Below are positions 38,670 through 47,799 of a DNA stretch of 64,000 nucleotides, in pieces. The stretch covers positions 868,001 through 932,000 of the forward strand of contig NZ_LT629736.1 of the NCBI RefSeq assembly GCF_900104945.1. The letters are read 5' to 3'. The DNA is from Halopseudomonas xinjiangensis. Its GTDB lineage: Bacteria > Pseudomonadota > Gammaproteobacteria > Pseudomonadales > Pseudomonadaceae. Made by a program: the position numbers and the translations under genes. Numbering within the stretch: position 1 is the first letter of the stretch; each line of letters begins with the position of its first letter. The notes beneath the pieces were generated by a model that was not told where the DNA came from, did not search any database, and saw nothing but the letters and a program-made list of their open reading frames with translations.

Positions 38670-38835
38670 TGCATTCTTGTTCGCGGTCATGCCCGCTCCT
38701 ACAAGGTCCGCGCTTGGCTGAGGGGTTGTTGTAGGAGCGCACCTGGGCGCGAAGGGGTTTGGTGCATTCTTCTTCGCGGTCATGCCTGGGCGGCCCCGCC
38801 CGCTCCTACACGGTCCGTCCGCTCCTACGGGCCTG
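38670..38835. repeat. Cluster of REP-type repeats between argG and gloA
   Basis: Alternating units in opposite orientation: TTCGCGGTCATGCCCGCTCC at 38679-38698, TTGTAGGAGCGCACCTGGGC at 38728-38747, a third near 38775-38811 with the variant CATGCCTGGGCGGCCCC, and a partial fourth (GTCCGCTCCTACGG) at 38816-38830. The inverted pairs can fold into long stems and may also act as terminators. Confidence 0.8.
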
Positions 38836-38886
38836 GATTTTGCATTCATCTGGCAGGCAACGTTCTGCTGCAAACGGGGGAACACC

Positions 38887-39291
38887 ATGCGCATACTCCA
38901 TACCATGCTGCGTGTCGGCGATCTGGAAAAATCCATCGCCTTCTACACCGAAGTGCTGGGCATGACGTTGCTGCGGCGCAAGGATTATCCCGACGGTCGC
39001 TTCACCCTGGCCTTCGTCGGCTATGGCAACGAAGCCGAGAACAGCGTGCTCGAACTGACGCACAACTGGGACACGGATCATTACGACCTGGGCAGCGGCT
39101 ACGGCCATATTGCCATCGAGGTCAAGGACGTCTACCTGGCCTGCGAGCAGATCAAGGCCGCTGGCGGCAAGGTCGTCCGCGAGCCCGGCCCGATGAAACA
39201 CGGCACCAGTGTGCTGGCCTTCGTCGAGGATCCGAACGGGTACCGTATCGAGTTGCTGTCTGGCCGATCAGGCGCGGCCGCTAACAGCTGA
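38887..39291 (+). CDS. gloA: Lactoylglutathione lyase (glyoxalase I)
   Basis: This 134-residue metal enzyme has the expected ligands: His in ILHTMLRV, Glu in VLELTHNW, His in YGHIAIEV and Glu in YRIELL. It converts the methylglyoxal-glutathione adduct to lactoylglutathione. The short length and [10 protein letters not shown] start match the nickel-type GloA of proteobacteria. The ATG at 38887 is preceded by GGGGG; the earlier frame extends into repeats. Confidence 0.95.
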   Translation: MRILHTMLRVGDLEKSIAFYTEVLGMTLLRRKDYPDGRFTLAFVGYGNEAENSVLELTHNWDTDHYDLGSGYGHIAIEVKDVYLACEQIKAAGGKVVREPGPMKHGTSVLAFVEDPNGYRIELLSGRSGAAANS

Positions 39292-39310
39292 TTCCAGGCG
39301 AGGGCAGGGC

Positions 39311-40162
39311 ATGAACCTTGGGCTGATTGCCGTTGTCTCGCTCATCTTCCTCGGCATGTACTATCAGGCGCGCCGGCGCAAGCGCGCCGAGTATGTGCGC
39401 GGGCGCGCCAAGGCGTTTGAGCTCGTCAAGCTGTTGCGCCGCTTGCTGGAACATACGCAGCGTCACCGCGGCCTCTGCTTCGGCGTGATGTCTGGCGAGT
39501 CGATCCTTGATGGGGAACGTTGGGCTTCTGAGCAGCAAGTGCTCGCCATCCTGACCGAAGCCCAGGAATTCGAAGCCAGCCTGAAGTGGTACGACAGCTG
39601 GCAACAGGCCGCCCATGAGTGGGATGAGATCCAGCGAAGCCAGGCAGAAAAGGCTCCGGCTGAGACGGTATTGGTGTTGCATCATCAGATGATAGGCCAC
39701 CTGCTCGACGTCGTCCGGGCTATCGCCATCCCCCACGATCTGGTGCCCCTCGGCGCGTTGTCGGCGACGCCGGCCGGCAGCTGGCTGGAACTGCTCGAGC
39801 ACACCGAGCTGGTCGGTAAGGCTCGTGCCATCGGCACCGGCATCGCTGCGCACCGCCAGAACACCTCCTCCCAACGGCACGAGCTCGCTCGGCTGCGGCA
39901 ACTTCTCAGCAAGCAACCCTATGAATGCCTGGCCCAGCTGGATGGAGATCCGGAGTTACGACCATTGGTCAATCAGGCCGTAATGGAGACCGAACGCCGC
40001 CTGGATCTGTTGCTGGATCTGATCGACAAGCTACTTGCTGCGGCCGCGGGTAAAAGCGTGCATTCCGCCGTTTACTTTCGCACGGCTACGCAGGCAATCA
40101 ACGGCTTGCTGGGCTTGGTGGATTTGCTGCTGGACCGTCTCGAGCTGCCTAGCCAGGCGTAA
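39311..40162 (+). CDS. Membrane-anchored helical protein, possibly NIT-like sensor domain
   Basis: The 283-residue product has a short N-terminal helix ([18 protein letters not shown]), a basic stop-transfer segment ([12 protein letters not shown]) and an otherwise all-helical soluble part. [16 protein letters not shown] near residue 55 resembles the QxxRG turn of nitrate/nitrite-sensing (NIT) domains, but I cannot confirm it. With the basic segment next to the helix, the domain is likely cytoplasmic. It starts 19 bases after gloA. Its 3' end overlaps the converging dgt gene by 14 bases. Confidence 0.6.
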   Translation: MNLGLIAVVSLIFLGMYYQARRRKRAEYVRGRAKAFELVKLLRRLLEHTQRHRGLCFGVMSGESILDGERWASEQQVLAILTEAQEFEASLKWYDSWQQAAHEWDEIQRSQAEKAPAETVLVLHHQMIGHLLDVVRAIAIPHDLVPLGALSATPAGSWLELLEHTELVGKARAIGTGIAAHRQNTSSQRHELARLRQLLSKQPYECLAQLDGDPELRPLVNQAVMETERRLDLLLDLIDKLLAAAAGKSVHSAVYFRTATQAINGLLGLVDLLLDRLELPSQA

Positions 40163-41477
40163 TCCCGCGAATCCGCGTAGCTATATCAGCCGCATACAGG
40201 TCAGTCATGCCTGCAATGAAGTCGATCACTCTCAGATAGCTCGAATACAGGTCCCAGCCCTGCTTGGGCGCGTTGTTGCCCATCAGATCGAGAATGCGCT
40301 GGTGCTTGAAGCTCAAGTTCTCGCCGGCATGCAGCTCGTTCACTGCACCACAAAAGGCATCGAGCAGCGTTTCGAGCGTGCTGTAGGCGCCAATCTCGTG
40401 CAGCGTTTTGCGTTTGTCCTGGAAGATACGCTCCCGCGCCATGTTCTTTGCCGCCAGCACGCAGCGGCGGGCGTTGTCATGCATGTGCTCGACCAGATCA
40501 CCCTTCAGCGTGCCGGCCAGCAGGGCAGGTTGTTGCTCAAGGAATGCCTGGGCTGCGGCGTTGACCAGATGTTCGATGGCCTTGCCGCGCAGAATCGCCA
40601 GCTTGCGCCGAGTCGAATCCTTAGGGCCCAGCTGGCGGTAGGTTTCGGGGAGGTCACCGTCAACGAGATCCAGTAGCAGCCGCTCGACCTCGGCATAGTC
40701 GAGCAATTCCATTTCCATGCCGTCTTCCAGATCGATCAGGCCGTAGCAGATGTCGTCGGCTGCTTCGACCAGATACACCAGCGGATGACGGCCCCAGCAT
40801 TGTTCCTCCTGCATCGGCAGGCCGAGCTTCTCGGCAATCTGCTCAAGCAGCGGAAACTCGGCCTGGTAGCAGCCGAACTTGTGCTTCTTGTAGCCCAAGC
40901 TGTCAGCGTGGCGCGATGTCCAGGGATACTTGAGATAGGCACCCAGCGTGGCATAGGTCAGGCGCATGCCGCCTTCGAACTGGTGATATTCCAGCTCGGT
41001 CAGCACGCGAAAGCCCTGGGCGTTGCCTTCGAAATTCAGAAAGTCGCTGCGCTGGGCATTGGTTAGAGGATCGAGCCAGCCCTGCCGTGCGGCCTGATGG
41101 AACCAGTGGCGTATGGCATCTTCGCCCGAATGACCGTATGGCGGGTTGCCGATGTCGTGGGCCAGGCAGGCGGCCTGGACGATCACGCCGAGATCGGCCG
41201 GCTGGCACCATTCGGGCAGGTCGCCACGCAGCATCTCGCCAACCCGCATGCCCAGCGATCGACCGACGCAGCCGACTTCCAGGCTATGGGTGAGGCGCGT
41301 ATGGATATGGTCGTTACTGGAGACCGGATGCACCTGGGTTTTCTTGCCCAGTCGGCGGAACGCCCCAGAAAAGATGACCCGGTCGTGGTCCTTGTGGAAG
41401 GGCGTGCGCCCCAGTTCATCGCTGGCGGCGGCCAGCTTGCCCAGGCGCTCGCGGCACAGCAGTGTTTCCCAATCCAT
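40149..41477 (-). CDS. dgt: Deoxyguanosinetriphosphate triphosphohydrolase-like protein
   Basis: The 442-residue HD-domain enzyme has metal ligands in [12 protein letters not shown] and [16 protein letters not shown] and a final Asp in ADDICYG. It should hydrolyse dNTPs to deoxynucleoside and triphosphate. Pseudomonas carries two Dgt-like proteins; the length fits the shorter one. The start at 41477 ([13 protein letters not shown]) gives the standard N-terminus; the longer frame is not supported. Which dNTP it prefers is unknown. Confidence 0.9.
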   Translation of the reverse strand: MDWETLLCRERLGKLAAASDELGRTPFHKDHDRVIFSGAFRRLGKKTQVHPVSSNDHIHTRLTHSLEVGCVGRSLGMRVGEMLRGDLPEWCQPADLGVIVQAACLAHDIGNPPYGHSGEDAIRHWFHQAARQGWLDPLTNAQRSDFLNFEGNAQGFRVLTELEYHQFEGGMRLTYATLGAYLKYPWTSRHADSLGYKKHKFGCYQAEFPLLEQIAEKLGLPMQEEQCWGRHPLVYLVEAADDICYGLIDLEDGMEMELLDYAEVERLLLDLVDGDLPETYRQLGPKDSTRRKLAILRGKAIEHLVNAAAQAFLEQQPALLAGTLKGDLVEHMHDNARRCVLAAKNMARERIFQDKRKTLHEIGAYSTLETLLDAFCGAVNELHAGENLSFKHQRILDLMGNNAPKQGWDLYSSYLRVIDFIAGMTDLYAADIATRIRGITPG

Positions 41478-41610
41478 TCGGTCCTCCCGTCTGACCGTTG
41501 AGTATGTGTGATGCCGCCGGCGCTGCCAAGCGTCGCCCAAGTGCTCGCGCCGGTTCTGTAGCGAATCGATACGCGCTAGAATGCGCGCCTTTCCACCCCC
41601 GCGGACCGCC

Positions 41611-41874
41611 ATGACCACCACGCTGCAACTCACTCTGTTCGGTACCCAGGCCTGCCATCTGTGCGAGGAAACGCTCTATATTCTCCGGCCGCTGACGGGC
41701 AATGGCGTAGCTGTGCGTGAGGTCGACATCGTCACCGATCAGACCCTGCTGGAGCGCTATCAGTTGCGCATTCCAGTACTGCGTCGTGAAGACACCGGCG
41801 AGGAGCGTGACGGTCCGTTCACGCTTGGCCAGCTGCTCGATTGGCTGGGCGATGCACTGGGGGAGGAGGGCTGA
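41611..41874 (+). CDS. Glutaredoxin-family thiol protein
   Basis: The 87-residue thioredoxin-fold protein has the redox pair CHLC at residues 14-17 and a cis-Pro in RIPVLRRED. It belongs to the small glutaredoxin-like group without assigned partner. Its stop is 1 base before the ATG of the YcgN-like gene, so the two are co-translated; a link between thiol chemistry and the cysteine-cluster protein is inference. Confidence 0.85.
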   Translation: MTTTLQLTLFGTQACHLCEETLYILRPLTGNGVAVREVDIVTDQTLLERYQLRIPVLRREDTGEERDGPFTLGQLLDWLGDALGEEG

Positions 41875-41875
41875 C

Positions 41876-42328
41876 ATGGCGCAACGAGTGACCGATTTTT
41901 GGAAACGCAAGACTCTCGCCGAGATGGATCAGGACGAGTGGGAATCGCTGTGTGATGGTTGCGGACTCTGCTGCCTGCAAAAGCTCGAAGACGAGGATGA
42001 TCCACAGGCGATCTATTACACGCGTATCGCCTGCAAGCTGCTGGATCGCAAGTCCTGCCAGTGCAGCAACTACGCGAACCGCCGCCAGCAAGTGCCTGAT
42101 TGTATTCAGCTAACACCCAAGGATGCCGAGGATTTCGGCTGGCTGCCGCCCACCTGTGGTTATCGTCTGGTGGCGGAGGGCGAAGATTTGCCGCCGTGGC
42201 ATCATCTGGTGTGTGGGGACCGCCAGGCCGTGCACCACAGCGGCATATCCCAGTCCGGACGCATGCTGGCCGAAGATTCGGTTGCCGAAGACGATTGGGA
42301 AGAGCACATCATCTTCCGGGTGGGTTAA
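41876..42328 (+). CDS. YcgN/UPF0260 cysteine-cluster protein
   Basis: The 150-residue protein has eight or more conserved cysteines, including [12 protein letters not shown] near residue 22, [10 protein letters not shown] near residue 60 and a later CGY, typical of UPF0260 (zinc- or iron-sulfur-binding Fer-like) proteins. Function unknown. The ATG at 41876 follows a GGAGGAGGG site. Confidence 0.9.
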   Translation: MAQRVTDFWKRKTLAEMDQDEWESLCDGCGLCCLQKLEDEDDPQAIYYTRIACKLLDRKSCQCSNYANRRQQVPDCIQLTPKDAEDFGWLPPTCGYRLVAEGEDLPPWHHLVCGDRQAVHHSGISQSGRMLAEDSVAEDDWEEHIIFRVG

Positions 42329-42730
42329 AAACCATCGCGCCGAGGGGGCGTTCCTACTGATTCCATGCGCACGGCAGGCTGTAGGAGGCGCGACTCGCGG
42401 CGACCGGGTCGGGCCAGTCACGCAGAACAGGACGCGTAGCGAACACCGTCACGGCGGGTCGCCCCTCCCGCAAACCGGAAACCAACCGCCCGGCTCACAA
42501 GCCGCAATCGCATACTGGGCCCGCTATGGGGTCTGCGCCCGATTCGGCGTTGATGCTGTTGGGAAACCCTTCGCGGTCATGCCCGCTCCTACGACAGCCC
42601 AGGCCGGACGTTCTGCGGTAGGAGCGCACCTGGGCGCGAAAGCGATGCCCAATATGTACTCCGCGCCCAAAATCAAACCCCATCTCGCCAAGGGCGGCGC
42701 TTCTACAGAGGGCACCGCCCGGGGCCAGAC
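42329..42730. repeat. Gene-free stretch with two repeat types
   Basis: This 400-base gap contains a copy of the GTAGGAGGCGCGACTCGCGG type repeat (42381-42407), the same unit found inverted at 37050-37077, and a related degenerate copy near 42448-42475. A pair of REP units in opposite orientation follows (42570-42592 and 42617-42642). No gene is visible. Confidence 0.75.
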
Positions 42731-43504
42731 CTACTGCTGAATCTGCAGGTCCCGGAGTTTGATATACAGGTACCGAATCTGGTCGTACTCGAACGGCGTA
42801 TCCAGCGCACCATAGCGGAACGGGGTGCGATAACGCAGATCGATGGCGTACAGAGGATAGGTCCAGGTATTGTCGTTCATGAACTCGCTGGCATGCAGCG
42901 GATCCAGGCCGCTGTGAATGCCCCAGTCGACAACCCGCCCGGTGGTATCACGCAGGGTCGAAGGTCCGATGAAAGGCAGCACCAGGTAAGGTCCAGCCGG
43001 CGAGCCATAGAACCCCATGGTCTGGCCAAAATCTTCCGACTCCTGGGGCAGTCCCATCTTCTCCGCCACATCGAACAGCCCCAACACACCCAGCGTGCTG
43101 TTGAACAGCAACCGTGCGGTGGTACGCATGCCTTTCTCGACCTTGCCCTGGGCCAGGCTGTTTGCAAGGTTGGGCACGTCGTTGATGTTGCGGAAGAAGT
43201 TGGATACACCGCTGCGGACAAAGCGCGGCGTGACGGTTACGTAGCCGCGGACCACCGGGATGTACACACGCTCGTCGAATTCGGCGTTGAAACGATAGAC
43301 GTAGCGGTTGAACCCCTCAATCGGGTCGTGAACATCCAGCGCTCTCAGGCTGGAGCGTTCGAACTGGAACTCGGTGTTGTCGTTTCGATCGATTGAGAGG
43401 CTTTCGAGCGGATCGCGGTACTCCGGAATCTCGCGGTCCTGAGCGGTGGCGGAAACCGTGACGCAGGCCAGGGCCAGCGCGGCCAGATGCTTATTGCTGA
43501 TCAT
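42731..43504 (-). CDS. mlaA: MlaA-family (VacJ) outer-membrane phospholipid transport protein
   Basis: The 257-residue protein has DPIEGFNRYVYRFNAEFDERVYIPVVRGY, TPRFVRSGVSNFFRNINDVPNLANSLAQGK and YGSPAGPYLVLPFIGPS, all signatures of MlaA/VacJ. MlaA removes misplaced phospholipids from the outer leaflet of the outer membrane. The signal region MISNKHLAALALACVTVSATAQ lacks a canonical lipobox (Cys at residue 14 has L-A-L-A before it), so it may be processed by signal peptidase I at ATA-Q. The start overlaps the upstream hydrolase gene by 14 bases. Confidence 0.92.
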   Translation of the reverse strand: MISNKHLAALALACVTVSATAQDREIPEYRDPLESLSIDRNDNTEFQFERSSLRALDVHDPIEGFNRYVYRFNAEFDERVYIPVVRGYVTVTPRFVRSGVSNFFRNINDVPNLANSLAQGKVEKGMRTTARLLFNSTLGVLGLFDVAEKMGLPQESEDFGQTMGFYGSPAGPYLVLPFIGPSTLRDTTGRVVDWGIHSGLDPLHASEFMNDNTWTYPLYAIDLRYRTPFRYGALDTPFEYDQIRYLYIKLRDLQIQQ

Positions 43505-44795
43505 CGGCTGCTCCTTGTACGAACGACAGCATGCGGCTCACGACGTCCTTATGTTGAAGATTGCCGCCATGCCCCCCTCGTGGGTACAGGAAGGCGCGCT
43601 CGCCGAATACATCGGCCAGGTAGTAATAGTCCTCACGACCGAGGATGAAATCGTCCGCGGCGGTGACAACGGCGATGTGCTCATTACCGCGAAGATAGCT
43701 GTCGATGCTCTGCAGACTGGTGCGGTAGGCCATGTCTTCAACCGACAGGCCAGCGTTGCGCGACTGCCAGTCGGGCCAGAGCTGGGTTTCCATATAACAG
43801 CCGAAGTCACAGAACAGCGCGCGGCGCAGATATGGCGTCAGGGAGGTGCCCACGGTGAGTTCTTCCTTCGGCGGCGCGTACTGTCCACCACCGGAAATCA
43901 GATCGGCCATGAAATTCAAATCAGCCGCGGCGAAGCGGAACACCGCCCCGATCAACAGTGCCAGTTCCTCGTCGGTCAACGCCTCGCCGGACTCCTGAAT
44001 CTCGTAGAACAGACCGGCACCTGGATCGATGCCCCCACGGGCGGCGAAGTAGCGCGACAGCTTGCCGAAAATGTGTTCGTAGAAGCTGTCGCCGCCATCG
44101 ACGCCCTCGACCTCGGTATACGCCAGCCGATCCAGTCGCTTCACCGAGTTGAAGAGATCGACCGGCGGGTTCATCAGCATGATGCGGTCGAAGTTGAACT
44201 GACCCAGATGAGAGTCCAGCTCGCCGACAAAGGCGGCGTGCAGTGCGCCGAGACTGAAACCGGACAGGTGATACTTGGTGATTTCGATATCCTTTTCTTC
44301 GCGAGCCTTGTCCACCGCTCGGGACATCGCCGTGTGCAGATCTCTCGCGTCCAGATAACCCAGGCCGGGGAGACCGGTGGTCGACGCTGCTGCGATGAAG
44401 TCGTAATTGCTCGGCGATGACAGCACGATCACGTGCATCCCGGCGGCCCAGTACAGACGCTTGAAGTAGTCCATGCGCTGGGTGTCGAAGCCGGACCCGG
44501 TGCCGGCGATGAGGAACATCAGCGGGGCGGGTTCATCCTGCCAGGCGAGATTGAAATGCAGACGTTCGAATTCCGAAATGAGAGGCGGCAGGTCGCGCTC
44601 CGGAATAACCTGCACCGACAGTTCTTCCTGCTGAACGTCTCTTTCCCGCGGTACTTCGGCCATCTGCTCCGCGGGCGCGCCGGAGATGGTGGCTACGAAC
44701 GCATTGGATTCATTGAAGGAAAAATCATCCGCCGATAACGCCGGCATCCACAAGCTGGCGAATACCAGACTGACACTCAGAACCACACGCTTCAT
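43491..44795 (-). CDS. Exported alpha/beta-hydrolase-like protein
   Basis: The 434-residue protein has a signal peptide (MKRVVLSVSLVFASLWMPALSA). A putative triad is the Ser in GFSLGALHA (GxSxG elbow), an Asp in TAADDFILG and the His in RGGHGGNLQH, preceded by an LIAGTGSGF oxyanion-type loop. It is exported. Its gene overlaps mlaA, so the two are translationally coupled, and a role in envelope lipid handling is a fair inference. I cannot name a substrate. Confidence 0.75.
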   Translation of the reverse strand: MKRVVLSVSLVFASLWMPALSADDFSFNESNAFVATISGAPAEQMAEVPRERDVQQEELSVQVIPERDLPPLISEFERLHFNLAWQDEPAPLMFLIAGTGSGFDTQRMDYFKRLYWAAGMHVIVLSSPSNYDFIAAASTTGLPGLGYLDARDLHTAMSRAVDKAREEKDIEITKYHLSGFSLGALHAAFVGELDSHLGQFNFDRIMLMNPPVDLFNSVKRLDRLAYTEVEGVDGGDSFYEHIFGKLSRYFAARGGIDPGAGLFYEIQESGEALTDEELALLIGAVFRFAAADLNFMADLISGGGQYAPPKEELTVGTSLTPYLRRALFCDFGCYMETQLWPDWQSRNAGLSVEDMAYRTSLQSIDSYLRGNEHIAVVTAADDFILGREDYYYLADVFGERAFLYPRGGHGGNLQHKDVVSRMLSFVQGAADDQQ

Positions 44796-44877
44796 GGGCT
44801 ATCCCTGTTGTTTCGACAAACGTACCTGTAACGGCTTTGCGCGGCTACGGTACCTGCATGACAACCAGGCCGGCCCA

Positions 44878-45102
44878 TCACGCCTGGAAAATGGGCGGCG
44901 GCAGGCTGCTACTGTTGTTGCGTCTGGTTTCGAACCGCTTCCAGGCCTTCTCGTGGAAGTAGAAAGCCACGGTGTTCACGGCCGGCTCGATCAGAGCGAC
45001 AGCTCCGCCGAGCAGCAAGCTTCCGGTCATCGCGTATACGACACCAAAAGCGATGGAAAAGTGCATGACAGCGAAGGTTATAGTCTTGGTCACGGCGTTC
45101 AC
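44878..45102 (-). CDS. DUF2061 small membrane protein
   Basis: The 74-residue protein has two helices (about 7-25 and 28-46) and the motif IEPAVNTVAFYFHEKAW, diagnostic of DUF2061. No function is known. It stands alone, downstream of the small acidic protein gene. Confidence 0.88.
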   Translation of the reverse strand: MNAVTKTITFAVMHFSIAFGVVYAMTGSLLLGGAVALIEPAVNTVAFYFHEKAWKRFETRRNNSSSLPPPIFQA

Positions 45103-45224
45103 CCCTGAATTCGGTTAATGGGAATCATTCCCGATGAATTCACTATAGGGTGCCGCAAGATCTCGCGGAAACAGAATTGTGCAATGACCCTGATTGTGTC
45201 GCTATATCGAACCCGTTTCCGACG

Positions 45225-45249
45225 AAAAACCCCGCTCTAGCGGGGGTTT
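45225..45249. terminator. Symmetric rho-independent terminator
   Basis: AAACCCCGC and GCGGGGGTTT pair around a TCTA loop with A/T tails on both sides, 7 bases after the stop of the small acidic protein gene on the minus strand. Confidence 0.8.
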
Positions 45250-45255
45250 ACGGAA

Positions 45256-45438
45256 TCACAGATCGAAGTCGTAATCGGAGAGCTGCTTTTGCAAGCGACG
45301 CTCTTCGAGGTAATTGTCGATGAGTCGACGCTTGGTGAGACTGGCCTTGGTATTCAGGGAGGGATCCGCCTCAGGCGCATCGTCCTCTTCCACAAAGTCC
45401 TCGTCGTCCAGCTCGATCTCGGTTTTCGCTTTGGCCAT
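45256..45438 (-). CDS. Small acidic protein of the PA3496 family
   Basis: The 60-residue protein has an acidic N-terminal half (ELDDEDFVEEDDAPEADP) and a basic helical C-terminal half (TKRRLIDNYLEERRLQKQLSDY). In P. aeruginosa the equivalent small gene lies next to nth, as here, and the family is described only as a putative envelope integrity protein. Single gene with its own terminator. Confidence 0.82.
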   Translation of the reverse strand: MAKAKTEIELDDEDFVEEDDAPEADPSLNTKASLTKRRLIDNYLEERRLQKQLSDYDFDL

Positions 45439-45542
45439 GACTCAACTCCACAATGAAGATGCCATTTGCGCACCTTATAGCGGCAGCCGAGATTCTGCGG
45501 AAATAAAATTTTTCAATCAGACGATAGATATTTCGAAGATTC

Positions 45543-46178
45543 TCAGTCGCTGGTCTTGTGGCGGTATTCGCACAGGTCCTCGATCCGGCAACTACCGCAT
45601 TGCGGCTTGCGCGCCTTGCACACATAACGGCCGTGCAGAATCAGCCAGTGGTGCGCGTCGACCCGAAATTCCTTCGGCACGACCTTCAGCAGCTTCTTTT
45701 CCACCTCCACCACGTTCTTGCCCGGCGCAACATTGGTGCGATTGCTGACGCGGAAGATATGGGTGTCGACGGCCATTTCGGGGTGGCCGAAGGCGGTGTT
45801 GAGAATGACATTAGCCGTCTTGCGACCAACGCCGGGCAGCGCTTCGAGCTGTGCGCGGTTTTCCGGCACCTGGCCGCCGTGCTCGTCGATCAGCATCTTG
45901 CAGGCAGCGATCACGTTGCGCGCCTTGGTGTTGTAGAAGTTGATGGTCTTGATGTAGTGCGACAGACCTTCGACGCCCAGGGCGTAGATCGCCTCCGGCG
46001 TGTTGGCAACCGGGAAGAGTTTGTCGGTGGCCTTGTTCACGCCAACGTCTGTGGCCTGCGCCGACAACGCCACCGCGACCAGCAGCTCGAAGGGCGAGCT
46101 GAACTTGAGTTCGGTGGTGGGGTGGGGGTTGTCTTCGCGGAAGCGGCGGAAGATCTCGTAGCGTTTTTCTTTGTTCAT
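45543..46178 (-). CDS. nth: Endonuclease III
   Basis: The 211-residue DNA glycosylase/AP lyase has the helix-hairpin-helix LPGVGRKTANVIL with catalytic Lys, the catalytic Asp in MAVDTHIFRV, and the C-terminal [4Fe-4S] cysteines in CKARKPQCGSCRIEDLC. It removes oxidised pyrimidines. In Pseudomonas it follows the rnf genes, but here a REP cluster of about 260 bases separates it from rnfE. Confidence 0.96.
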   Translation of the reverse strand: MNKEKRYEIFRRFREDNPHPTTELKFSSPFELLVAVALSAQATDVGVNKATDKLFPVANTPEAIYALGVEGLSHYIKTINFYNTKARNVIAACKMLIDEHGGQVPENRAQLEALPGVGRKTANVILNTAFGHPEMAVDTHIFRVSNRTNVAPGKNVVEVEKKLLKVVPKEFRVDAHHWLILHGRYVCKARKPQCGSCRIEDLCEYRHKTSD

Positions 46179-46249
46179 CGATTTTTGGCGTCGCGGGCGA
46201 TGCGCGATTCTAGCGCGGCGAGGGCGCGGATCCTACCCGGCAAGCCCCC

Positions 46250-46412
46250 AATGTAGGAGCGGACCTGGCACGAAAGCGGAGTCCGAGCATCCTTCTTCGC
46301 GGTCATGCCCGCTCCTACGAGGGCGGGCGCTTCGGATGTAGGAGCGCACCTGGGCGCGAAGGGGTTTGGTGCGTTCTTCTTCGCGGCCGGGTGCGCTCCT
46401 ACAAACACCGGG
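46250..46412. repeat. REP cluster between nth and rnfE
   Basis: Four units in two inverted pairs: TGTAGGAGCGGACCTGGCAC (46253) with TCATGCCCGCTCCTACG (46303-46319), and TGTAGGAGCGCACCTGGGCG (46338) with GGGTGCGCTCCTAC (46388-46401). Each pair forms a palindromic stem. They may protect the 3' end of the long rnf mRNA. Confidence 0.82.
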
Positions 46413-46441
46413 GGTAGAAGTGGTAGCAACCCCGCCCGATC

Positions 46442-47155
46442 TCAACCGATCGTCCCGGTCACCCGCACCCGCTTGGCTCCACCAACCGGTTTCGCCGCAT
46501 TCGCCGCCGCCCGCGCCTTGATATGCGCATCGATCCCATTCTTCATGGCAATCAACAACCCCATGAAAATGAACGCCCCCGGCGGCAGGATCACGAACAG
46601 CACTTCCTTGTAATTCGGAAACACCACCACTTCCCAGCTCGCCGCCATCGGCCCAAGCAGCAATTCCATGCCGCCGAACAACCGCCCAAAGCCGACCAGT
46701 TCACGCAGCATGCCCAGCACCAGCAGCACCAGCGCAAACCCCAGACCCATCATGAAGCCATCGGTCAGCGACGGCAGGATCGGGTTCTTCGAGGCATAGG
46801 CATCCGCCCGGCCAAGAATGGCGCAGTTGGTCACGATCAGCGGAATGAAGATACCGAGAATCTGATACAGCTCGAAGGTGAACGCCTGCATCAGCAGTTC
46901 GATACAGGTGGTCAGCGCGGCGATGATCATGACGAACGCCGGCAAACGGACAGCGTCGGTCACCGCACTGCGGATCAGCGACACCGCCAGGTTCGAGCCG
47001 GTCAGTACCAGAATGGTCGCAATGCCCAGGCCCAGCGCATTGACCGCCGTGCTGCTCACACCCAGCAGCGGGCACAAGCCGAGCAACTGAACCAGCCCGG
47101 GGTTGTTATGCCACAGGCCGTCAGCGGTGATGTCGGTGAACTCAGTACTGGCCAC
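46442..47155 (-). CDS. rnfE: Rnf electron transport complex subunit E
   Basis: The 237-residue membrane subunit has [21 protein letters not shown] and [24 protein letters not shown] segments of the RnfA/RnfE pair. It forms half of the membrane pore of the Rnf/Rsx complex. I place the start at a GTG (47155) inside the end of rnfG, because GGAG lies 7 bases ahead and the family N-terminus begins here; a frame open to 47287 is rnfG read in another phase. Last gene of the operon. Confidence 0.92.
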   Translation of the reverse strand: MASTEFTDITADGLWHNNPGLVQLLGLCPLLGVSSTAVNALGLGIATILVLTGSNLAVSLIRSAVTDAVRLPAFVMIIAALTTCIELLMQAFTFELYQILGIFIPLIVTNCAILGRADAYASKNPILPSLTDGFMMGLGFALVLLVLGMLRELVGFGRLFGGMELLLGPMAASWEVVVFPNYKEVLFVILPPGAFIFMGLLIAMKNGIDAHIKARAAANAAKPVGGAKRVRVTGTIG

Positions 47156-47798
47156 TAGTAGGCTCCTGTTCCAGCTGCAGCAGCTGGGCACGGTTTTCTT
47201 CGAAGTACTGCAGGGCACGATACACCGCCTGCACCACAGCGCGGGGGGTGATGGTCGCACCGGTGAAGGAGTCGAACTCGCCGCCATCCTTCTTCACCGC
47301 CCAGCCGTCCGGCTCGGGCATGCTCAGGCTGGTGCCATTGAAGCTCAAAATCCACTCACTTTTGGCGCGCTCGATCTTGTCACCCAGCCCCGGCGTTTCA
47401 CGGTGGCTGAGCACCCGCACCCCGGCTACGTCGCCATTGGCGCGAATGCCCACCATCATGTCGATCCGCCCGCTGTAACCATCCGGCGCGATCACCGGCA
47501 GGATCACCGCAACCACCTCGCCATCCTGCCGTCCACGGTAGGCCACGGAGGGGCGGGGCAGGTTGAGGTATTTCTGGTCCTCGACGACAAAGGTGTCTTC
47601 CAGCAGGTCGTTGTCATGCTCCGAGTGCGGCAGAATCTCGACCAATGCGCTCATTTGCGCACGACGTTGTTCGTCGGCGATGCGCCCGGCGGTGCCTTGC
47701 TGGGTAACAGCGATCAGCCCCACCGTGACCATGGCGAACACGCCAAGGATGACGCTGTTGCGCAGGACCGAACCGCCGGCTGTGATCGGGTTTTCCAT
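47142..47798 (-). CDS. rnfG: Rnf electron transport complex subunit G
   Basis: The 218-residue subunit has one N-terminal membrane helix and a periplasmic domain. The FMN-attachment motif is in [16 protein letters not shown] (S-x-T-G-A-T), the Thr being flavinylated in known RnfG. It carries electrons between RnfB/RnfC and the membrane subunits. It sits between rnfD and rnfE, and is 1 base from rnfD. Confidence 0.95.
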   Translation of the reverse strand: MENPITAGGSVLRNSVILGVFAMVTVGLIAVTQQGTAGRIADEQRRAQMSALVEILPHSEHDNDLLEDTFVVEDQKYLNLPRPSVAYRGRQDGEVVAVILPVIAPDGYSGRIDMMVGIRANGDVAGVRVLSHRETPGLGDKIERAKSEWILSFNGTSLSMPEPDGWAVKKDGGEFDSFTGATITPRAVVQAVYRALQYFEENRAQLLQLEQEPTSGQY

Positions 47799-47799
47799 G

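Noticed and set aside
37420..38742. 440-residue minus-strand frame opposite argG
   Set aside because: Antisense shadow of a clear argG; it also runs into REP sequence.
46250..46412. Possible CRISPR-like repeat array
   Set aside because: The units are inverted pairs of a known REP-type sequence with irregular spacing, with no unique equal-length spacers or cas genes.
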